From Atopobiaceae bacterium (GTDB taxonomy: Bacteria; Actinomycetota; Coriobacteriia; Coriobacteriales; Atopobiaceae), in the NCBI GenBank assembly GCA_017545665.1, contig JAFWKQ010000064.1, forward strand, positions 1 to 48,245: DNA of 48,245 bases. Direction: 5' to 3'. A model generated the notes under the pieces. That model was not told the DNA's origin. It worked only from the letters and a program-made list of their open reading frames with translations, and made no database searches. The position numbers were made by a program, and so were the translations under genes. Each line of letters starts with the position of its first letter. Position 1 is the stretch's first letter. Shown here piece by piece: positions 43,670 through 48,245 of the stretch.

Positions 43670-44668
43670 CTACAGGTACTGCTGGTAGAAGCCCTCGAGT
43701 TTGTCCCAGGGGATGGCGTCGTTAGCCCCGCCGTCGTAGAGGTCCGTGTGCGTGGCGCCCGGGATGATGAGCAGCTCCTTGTTGTTGGCGTAGGCGTTGC
43801 CATCGACCATGTTCGCATAGGCGTCGCGACCGAAGTAGCAGCTGTGGGCCGCGGCCCCGTGCATGACGAGCACGGCAGAGCGGATCTCGTTGGAATAGCG
43901 CAGGATGGGTTGGTTCATGAAGGACTCGCAGCCGATGACGTTCCACCCGCCGTTGGAGTTGAGCGAGCGGGGATGGTAGCCGCGTGACGTCTTGTAATAG
44001 GCGTGATAGTCGACAACGAAGTCGGGCGCATCCTCGGGCAGCGGGTCAACCACGCCGCCACCGAGCGCATACTCACCGGCTTGCAGGTCGGTGAGGCGCT
44101 GGGCGCACATTGCCTCGCGTTTGGCATGGCGTGCCTCTTCGCTGTCCTCGGAATCGAAGTAGCCGTTTGCGTTCACGCGGGTCATGTCGTACATGGTGGA
44201 GGCTACCGTTGCCTTTACGCGTGTGTCGAGGGCCGCGGCGTTGAGCGCCATGCCGCCCCATCCGCAGATGCCACAGATGCCAATGCGCTCGGCGTCCACG
44301 CGCTCGTGCAGGCTCAGGAAGTCGACCGCCGCCATAAAGTCCTCGGTGTTGATGTCGGGCGAGGCCATGTAGCGTGGCTGGCCGCCGCTCTCGCCGGTAA
44401 AGCTCGGGTCGAAGGCGAGTGTTACGAACCCGCGTTCTGCGAGCGTTTGGGCGTAGAGGCCCGAGCACTGCTCCTTTACCGCGCCAAAGGGCCCGCATAT
44501 GGCGATGGCAGCGAGCTTGCCCTCTGTTCCTTTGGGTGTGTACAGGTCCGCTGCCAGCGTGATGCCGTAGCGGTTGGGGAAGGTGACCTTCTCGTGGGCA
44601 ACGAGGTCGCTCTTGGGGAAGGTCTTGTCCCATTCGGTGACGAGCGGAAGGTTCTCGGTTTGAATCAT
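43670..44668 (-). CDS. Alpha/beta hydrolase with Cys nucleophile motif
   Basis: A 332-residue cytoplasmic hydrolase related to the dienelactone-hydrolase/acyl-esterase group. The nucleophile elbow reads GICGWGG, with Cys where most have Ser. FDPSFTGESGGQPR and the terminal IIPGATHTDLYD (catalytic His) fit the fold, as does the Asp-rich final segment. The substrate is unknown. ATG 44668 follows GAGGGAG; an ATG at 44689 is less likely. It leads a two-gene operon with the exported aldo/keto reductase, divergent from a LysR gene. Confidence 0.82.
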   Translation of the reverse strand: MIQTENLPLVTEWDKTFPKSDLVAHEKVTFPNRYGITLAADLYTPKGTEGKLAAIAICGPFGAVKEQCSGLYAQTLAERGFVTLAFDPSFTGESGGQPRYMASPDINTEDFMAAVDFLSLHERVDAERIGICGICGWGGMALNAAALDTRVKATVASTMYDMTRVNANGYFDSEDSEEARHAKREAMCAQRLTDLQAGEYALGGGVVDPLPEDAPDFVVDYHAYYKTSRGYHPRSLNSNGGWNVIGCESFMNQPILRYSNEIRSAVLVMHGAAAHSCYFGRDAYANMVDGNAYANNKELLIIPGATHTDLYDGGANDAIPWDKLEGFYQQYL

Positions 44669-44745
44669 GGTGCGCTCCCTCTTTTGCATTCTTTACTTGC
44701 CTATATTGTCGCTTGCTGCAGCGTGTTGCGCTAATGGTAATATCG

Positions 44746-44759
44746 TATATCGTGATATA
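44746..44759. promoter_or_regulatory. LysR-type operator candidate
   Basis: TATATC-GT-GATATA is a palindrome in the 121-base region between the divergent hydrolase and LysR genes, 31 bases before the LysR start. Its A/T symmetry and position fit a LysR activation/autoregulation site. Confidence 0.45.
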
Positions 44760-44789
44760 ACCACAACGACTATCAGAAGGGTGGCGTCC

Positions 44790-45668
44790 ATGGAGATCCG
44801 TACGCTGCGCTACTTCCTTGCCGTGGCGCAGGAGGAGAACATGACGCGTGCCGCAGCGCGTCTGCACCTTACCCAGCCGACGCTCTCCAAGGCGCTCAAG
44901 TCGCTCGAGGCAGAGCTGGATGCGCGCCTCTTCGTTCGTCACAGCTTTAGCATTGAGCTCACCGATGAGGGACGCTTGCTACGCGACCGCGCGCGCGATT
45001 TGGTGGGGCTTGCCGACAAGATCGAGGACGAGTTCCGCTCGATTGACGACACGCTCGCAGGGGAGCTGCGTCTGGGCATGGCGGAGTCGTATGCAATACG
45101 TCTCGTCGCACGGGAGCTGCGAAAGCTCAAGAAGTCGTGCCCTGGCCTGCGCTACCACGTGACGAGTGGTGACACCGAGCAGGTGACCGAGCGGCTCGAT
45201 CGAGGCTTGCTCGACTTCGCGGTGCTCTGCGAGCGGCCCGACACCCGGCGTTACGACTGGGTTCAGTTGCCCGAGCGCGACTTGTGGGGCGTCGTGATGC
45301 GTGACGGCCATCCGCTTGCGCAACGTGCGGCGATTTCGCCGTCCGACCTTATGGGCGAGCCGCTCTTTGCCTCCGAGCAAGGGTGGCGAGGTGACATCGC
45401 ACAGTGGGCGGGCGATCGCTTTGCGGAGCTTCGCTTGGAGGGCACTTTTAGGCTGGCATACAACGCGTCAGTGTTCGCACGCGAGGGCTTGGGGCTGCTG
45501 CTCACCTTCGATCGGCTCGTGGACACCTCGCCGGAAAGCGGCCTCGTATTCCGTCCGCTTGAGCCGTCCACTGAGGTGACGCTCTACCTCGTGTGGGGCA
45601 AGCGGCAACTCATGACGCCCGTCGCGAGAAGATTCGTCGAGCAGGTGCGGTTGTCGTTCGAATCGTGA
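44790..45668 (+). CDS. LysR family transcriptional regulator
   Basis: A 292-residue regulator. The winged HTH has MEIRTLRYFLAVAQEENMTR, LHLTQPTLSKALKSLE and ARLFVR. The effector domain (about 90-290) has the periplasmic-binding fold typical of the family. AGAAGGGTGG lies before ATG 44790; the upstream frame from 44667 is unsupported. It is divergent from the hydrolase/AKR operon and probably controls it through the palindrome at 44746. Confidence 0.9.
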   Translation: MEIRTLRYFLAVAQEENMTRAAARLHLTQPTLSKALKSLEAELDARLFVRHSFSIELTDEGRLLRDRARDLVGLADKIEDEFRSIDDTLAGELRLGMAESYAIRLVARELRKLKKSCPGLRYHVTSGDTEQVTERLDRGLLDFAVLCERPDTRRYDWVQLPERDLWGVVMRDGHPLAQRAAISPSDLMGEPLFASEQGWRGDIAQWAGDRFAELRLEGTFRLAYNASVFAREGLGLLLTFDRLVDTSPESGLVFRPLEPSTEVTLYLVWGKRQLMTPVARRFVEQVRLSFES

Positions 45669-45718
45669 TGATCGTTCGGGCATCGACATTCCATCTTTTG
45701 GTTCAAATCCTCAATGGG

Positions 45719-45754
45719 TTGTGCAAGAATACCGTAGTTAGCTATATCTAACTA
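45719..45754 (+). promoter_or_regulatory. Promoter with DtxR-like palindrome
   Basis: TTGTGC (45719-45724), 18 bp and TATATC (45743-45748) form a promoter. TAGTTAG and CTAACTA (45735-45741 and 45748-45754) make a perfect inverted repeat with a six-base spacer covering the -10. The TTAG/CTAA symmetry resembles binding sites of DtxR/IdeR/MntR metal repressors. Confidence 0.55.
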
Positions 45755-45770
45755 ATTGAGGAGCAGACAA

Positions 45771-46579
45771 ATGCAAGACAAAACCTTCGAAGGGGTTGCA
45801 GATACGCTCTACATTCCACTCGCAGCGCGGGTGTACGTGTCAAAGCGGTTCCGGAGTACTTCTTCGACCCCAAGTCACTTGAGCTGGAACCCGCCATACC
45901 TGGCAGCAGCATCCAGAAGGGCTCGAACGAGTACACGATGATCGCGTCGGCCGCACGCTACCACAACCTTGATGAGATGGCTCGCGTATACGCTGCCGCT
46001 CATCCCACCTGCAACATCGTGAACGTGGGATGCGGTTTGGAGACCATGTTTTGGCGCGTGGGGTCAGACGCCCCGGGCGCGTGGTTCTACGAGATGGACC
46101 TGCCCGAGGTGATTGAGGTGCGTCGGCGTATCCTCGGTGCACCTGAGCGCGACGAGCTCATAGCAGGCGACGCGTTCGACCTCTCCTGGGCAGATGGCAT
46201 CAACACTTCGCAGCCTACGCTCATAATCGTCTCGGGCGTGTTCCAGTACTTCCATAACGCCGACGTGCTCGGCTTTATCGCAGATGCCAAGAAGGTCTTT
46301 TCCGACGCGGAGCTTGTCTTTGACGCTACCAATACTAAGGGACTCGAGTACGTTAATAAGTACGTGAAGAAGACGGGCAATTCGGCGGCCCTCATGTACT
46401 GCGCCATCGACGACCCAGCGGAATTCGCGCGCGAGGCGGACTGCGAGCTCCTTGAGGTGCGCCCCTTCTATACCGCGGCGCGCCGCATCCTCAAAGGGAA
46501 GGTCAACCTGTACTCCAAGGTGGCCATGGCCATTGCCGACCGCACCAGCCGCGCGTTCTTGCTGCACACGAAACTCTAG
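45771..46579 (+). pseudogene. SAM-dependent methyltransferase (Ppm1/TcmP-like), frameshifted
   Basis: A methyltransferase of the leucine-carboxyl-methyltransferase/TcmP group (COG3315). The first 27 codons (MQDKTFEGVADTLYIPLAAR to SKRF) continue in another frame as PEYFFDPKSLELEPAIPG. One C is missing from the CC run near 45852, where TTCCGG should read TTCCCGG. After it the domain is complete: NIVNVGCGLET (motif I), FYEMDLPEVIEVRR and IIVSGVFQYF. Corrected length is about 269 residues. GAGGAG precedes ATG 45771. The operator palindrome suggests metal control. A sequencing error is quite possible. Confidence 0.78.
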
Positions 46580-46725
46580 GTCGTGCGAGCGGGAGCATCT
46601 GCCATGCGTTCGTGAGGCACTTCGCCTACCCGCCTGTGTAGATTCGCTCGTATGCGCAATTTGTATTCAAGGTTGGCTAGGATGTTCCGTTGCTGCCAGC
46701 CAGCGGCCGTGATACTCGTGGTGCG

Positions 46726-46788
46726 ATCCGCGCGGAGGGGCCCGCAATCAGCGCGGAGGCGCCCGCGATCCGCGCGGAGGGGCCGAAT
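46726..46788. repeat. Three 21-bp tandem repeats
   Basis: Three copies with the pattern ATC-(C/A)GCGCGGAGG-(G/C)GCCCGC start at 46726, 46747 and 46768; the last copy is slightly diverged. They lie in the gene-free stretch 46580-46829, where nothing else is seen. Confidence 0.7.
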
Positions 46789-46829
46789 GCTCCCTCGAGG
46801 CTTGAATATGCGCTATATTGGCGTCTCTT

Positions 46830-47056
46830 TGGCGGTCCGTGCACGCCCTCTCAAAAATGAACTGTACACGAACCGCCAGAAAAATCCTCAACATTTGCAA
46901 ACAACTGGGGATATGTTTCGTGACGGCAGAATTTCTGGCGGCTCGTGTACATTTGAAAGAGTCCAAGTGTACACGAGCCGCCAGCAAATCTTGGGCACAT
47001 GCTCGCCAACTGGGGTTTTGCGTCGATTCGCACCAAATCTTGGCGGTTCGTGCGCG
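46830..47056. repeat. Array B of the 105-bp-period palindromic repeat
   Basis: Cores related to TGGCGGCTCGTGTACA occur in plus orientation at 46830, 46936 and 47041 and in minus orientation at 46863 and 46968, each 16 bp. Spacing is 16-17 bases within facing pairs and 57 bases between them. The 57-base segments at 46879-46935 and 46984-47040 share AACTGGGG at the same offset. Compared with array A the segments run in the opposite direction. Nothing recognisable lies in 47057-47265. Confidence 0.85.
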
Positions 47057-47265
47057 CACGTGCGAGGCCGGGAGGTTGGAGACTAGGAACATGCCCTTGC
47101 CACGAACGGTCGGCCACAGCCTCGCCGCGCTTTATTGGGAAGTTTACGCACGCGGGTGTAAGCCAGGCTATCCACGCACCTCTGAATTGGGTCGTTTGCC
47201 TGCATTAGCGAGAGTGCCATATCCTCATCCCTGCGCATCGACGTGGCATCTTACCTGCGTAGACG

Positions 47266-47340
47266 CTAGCGCTTGAAGGTAACAACGGATTGAGGAGCGA
47301 GTGCGGTTTCCTTGTCTATCGATTCGATGGGCTGCGTCAT
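47266..47340 (-). pseudogene. 24-codon stub in the toxin position
   Basis: ATG at 47340 overlaps the antitoxin stop (ATGA), as toxin genes in Phd/YefM pairs do. The frame reads MTQPIESIDKETALAPQSVV and ends at TAG (47266-47268) after only 24 residues. No toxin-like continuation is found in the other frames downstream. It is either a truncated toxin or a chance frame. Confidence 0.4.
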
Positions 47341-47558
47341 TTGGCGAGCTCCTGGAACACGTCGGCGTACTCGTCCATGAAGTCGATCGCCACGTCGACG
47401 GCGTCGCGGTCGGCGCCGCTCTGCGTCGCCGCCGGGTTAATCGTCACCCAGGGCTTGTTGTTCTTCATCACCGTCACCGGGCGCCCCGTCCGGTTGACCT
47501 CTGCGGTCACGCGCGAGAAGTTGTTCTTAGCCTCTGCGAGCCCCATCGTGATTGCCAT
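47337..47558 (-). CDS. Phd/YefM-type antitoxin
   Basis: A 73-residue antitoxin. MAITMGLAEAKNNFSRV and GRPVTVMKNNKPWVTI match the Phd/YefM N-terminal DNA-binding fold, and the acidic C-terminus (AIDFMDEYADVFQEL) would wrap a toxin. ATG 47558 follows GGAGG with six bases between; the longer frame from 47606 begins before the ribosome site. The promoter at 47591-47624 carries a palindrome for autoregulation. The toxin slot downstream holds only a 24-codon frame, so the antitoxin appears orphaned. Confidence 0.8.
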   Translation of the reverse strand: MAITMGLAEAKNNFSRVTAEVNRTGRPVTVMKNNKPWVTINPAATQSGADRDAVDVAIDFMDEYADVFQELAK

Positions 47559-47590
47559 GATCGTCCTCCGTGTCACGAATTCTCGGTTGG

Positions 47591-47624
47591 CTAGAATTCT
47601 AGACATTTTTCATATCCGCCGCAA
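47591..47624 (-). promoter_or_regulatory. Antitoxin promoter with palindromic operator
   Basis: On the minus strand TTGCGG, a 17-bp spacer and TAGAAT form a promoter. The perfect palindrome CTAGAATTCTAG (47591-47602) overlaps the -10, a usual place for antitoxin autorepression. Confidence 0.6.
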
Positions 47625-47688
47625 GCATCATAAGAACATGTTGTCAAAGCTTCTCCGTATTTCACGAACGCGTCTATCCGCAGATTGT

Positions 47689-47934
47689 TTATTGGAACGA
47701 TTTCAGCGTTTCCAGATGCCTCACGAGCGAGCAGTACGCTTCCTCGACGCACTGGAAGCTCTCGTCGGTCGTCAGATTCCCCCTCTCGTCGGTGATCAGC
47801 AGCGCATACCGTCCGCCTTTGGACTTGTTCACGAAGGCGACGTTGCCTGTTAGGCACCTGTTGTCGAAATCGATTCTCCTGACGGAGTAGAGTCCTTCGG
47901 AGTTTATGCACTCGACCATCTCGTCCCGAGTCAT
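47689..47934 (-). CDS. Small hypothetical protein
   Basis: An 81-residue protein of unknown function starting MTRDEMVECINSEGLYSVRR. A beta hairpin (NVAFVNKSKGGRYALLITDE) and a C-terminal helix (ECVEE-like, QCVEEAYCSLVRHLETL) are visible. GAGAGGAGG directly precedes ATG 47934; an ATG at 47955 is also possible. It is divergent from the double-glycine peptide gene at 48077, so an immunity or regulatory role is conceivable but unsupported. Confidence 0.6.
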   Translation of the reverse strand: MTRDEMVECINSEGLYSVRRIDFDNRCLTGNVAFVNKSKGGRYALLITDERGNLTTDESFQCVEEAYCSLVRHLETLKSFQ

Positions 47935-48024
47935 GCGCCTCCTCTCGCTGTGCATCTCATCCAACAGCTTCCTGATTTTGACTTGCAAACTGTTATACTT
48001 CTGCAAGACCCGATTTCGGGGGAA

Positions 48025-48030
48025 TATAAT
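48025..48030 (+). promoter_or_regulatory. -10 box of the peptide precursor gene
   Basis: A consensus TATAAT lies 46 bases before ATG 48077. The -35 region (TGCAAG at 17 bp) is weak, so an activator may be needed. Confidence 0.5.
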
Positions 48031-48076
48031 GCTATTAGAACGGCAAGCGTTGGATGTCCATGCAAAGGAGACTGTC

Positions 48077-48245
48077 ATGAGGCTCATAGGCAAGCTGAAA
48101 GAAGAGGTCGAGAAAGCCGAGACAGCAGAAGCGAAGAAGGAGCTCATCGAGGAGGCCGGCATGGAGCTGGACGACGAGGAGCTCGAGCAGGTCGCGGGAG
48201 GGTTCGGGAGCGAGTGCATTAATAATTATTGGGATTCTATCAGAC
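48077..48245 (+). CDS. Double-glycine leader peptide precursor (partial, runs off window)
   Basis: AAGGAG lies six bases before ATG 48077. The 56 visible residues start with a charged helix (GKLKEEVEKAETAEAKKEL), then MELDDEELEQVAGG, a clear double-Gly leader end, and the core beginning FGSECINNYWDSIR. This layout is that of RiPP/bacteriocin precursors exported by peptidase-containing ABC transporters. The leader end closely parallels LSDEFLEKVAGG in the Hint protein at 28451. Base composition turns A/T-rich in the core. The stop lies beyond the window, and partner genes would be to the right. Confidence 0.75.
   Translation, partial: MRLIGKLKEEVEKAETAEAKKELIEEAGMELDDEELEQVAGGFGSECINNYWDSIR

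Noticed and set aside
46818..47276. 152-codon and similar frames across array B
   Set aside because: They read the palindromic repeat in several frames on both strands; no frame is conserved between arrays A and B.
48003..48219. Long N-terminal extension of the small protein at 47689 to 48219
   Set aside because: The extension is the Ser-rich antisense of the leader peptide gene; the GAGAGGAGG site supports ATG 47934.
47950..48222. 90-codon frame on the plus strand at the window end
   Set aside because: It lacks a ribosome site and overlaps, in another frame, the leader peptide gene at 48077, which has a clear one.

Overview
The window looks like a chromosomal segment of a high-G+C anaerobic actinobacterium, most probably a gut or oral member of the Coriobacteriia (Olsenella/Collinsella/Atopobiaceae-like). 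This is inferred from protein style: many Ser-rich lipoproteins and Tat lipoproteins, an Old-Yellow-Enzyme/FadH-type oxidoreductase beside a MerR regulator, periplasmic-sensor GGDEF/EAL proteins, an [FeFe]-hydrogenase-like sensor, and dispersed GGGGAC palindromes. No rRNA, tRNA or CRISPR array was seen, and no intact transposase or phage module; one phage-like gene fragment sits at the left edge.

Layout. 1-4.9 kb: a phage baseplate-like gene end, a periplasmic-sensor GGDEF/EAL protein, and a flavin oxidoreductase broken by two frameshifts, divergent from its likely MerR regulator (5.0-5.8 kb). 6.0-10.2 kb: an MFS carrier, two surface-anchored flavodoxin lipoproteins (one fused to a SUMF1 domain) and a cytochrome-b-like DUF4405 protein, which reads as one extracytosolic electron-transfer operon. 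10.4-13.3 kb: a racemase-half/HAD fusion, an XRE/zinc-ribbon regulator, a small membrane protein and a lipoprotein. 13.6-22.7 kb: a signalling block with a broken SBP3-GGDEF-EAL protein, an M15 peptidase lipoprotein, a hybrid histidine kinase and a ferredoxin/[FeFe]-hydrogenase-like/GGDEF fusion. 22.8-24.4 kb: decayed GT51 transglycosylase and radical SAM/SPASM genes. 24.6 kb: a 120-bp MITE-like insertion with an 8-bp target duplication. 24.7-28.0 kb: an arylsulfotransferase-like lipoprotein and an exported GH13 glucosidase. 28.1-29.3 kb: a 105-bp-period repeat array and a double-glycine leader fused to a Hint domain. 29.5-32.7 kb: PAP2 phosphatase, a zinc-binding protein and NADH oxidase. 33-36.4 kb: an adenylate-forming ligase fused to an RsbW-like ATPase, plus a condensation/acyltransferase-fold protein. 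36.6-42.6 kb: a methyltransferase and a complete five-gene NikABCDE/Dpp-type ABC importer. 42.7-45.7 kb: a Tat-exported aldo/keto reductase and an alpha/beta hydrolase divergent from a LysR regulator. 45.7-48.2 kb: a frameshifted methyltransferase under a DtxR-like palindrome, a second 105-bp array, a Phd/YefM antitoxin with a stub toxin, and the start of a double-glycine peptide precursor that runs off the window.

Three themes connect the region. Redox and c-di-GMP signalling: three cyclase/phosphodiesterase-type proteins plus a hybrid kinase. Extracytosolic enzymes: Tat or Sec lipoproteins carrying flavodoxin, AKR, GH13 and ASST folds. Repeats: GGGGAC palindromes of three classes sit mostly at gene 3' ends, often supplying the stop codon and probably acting as bidirectional terminators. 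Five or six genes are broken, mostly by single-base changes in homopolymers, so either real decay or consensus errors are possible.

The best candidates for something undescribed are the leader-Hint protein with its companion peptide gene and the matching 105-bp arrays, the ligase-ATPase/acyltransferase pair, the hydrogenase-like diguanylate cyclase, and the SUMF1-flavodoxin surface redox operon.
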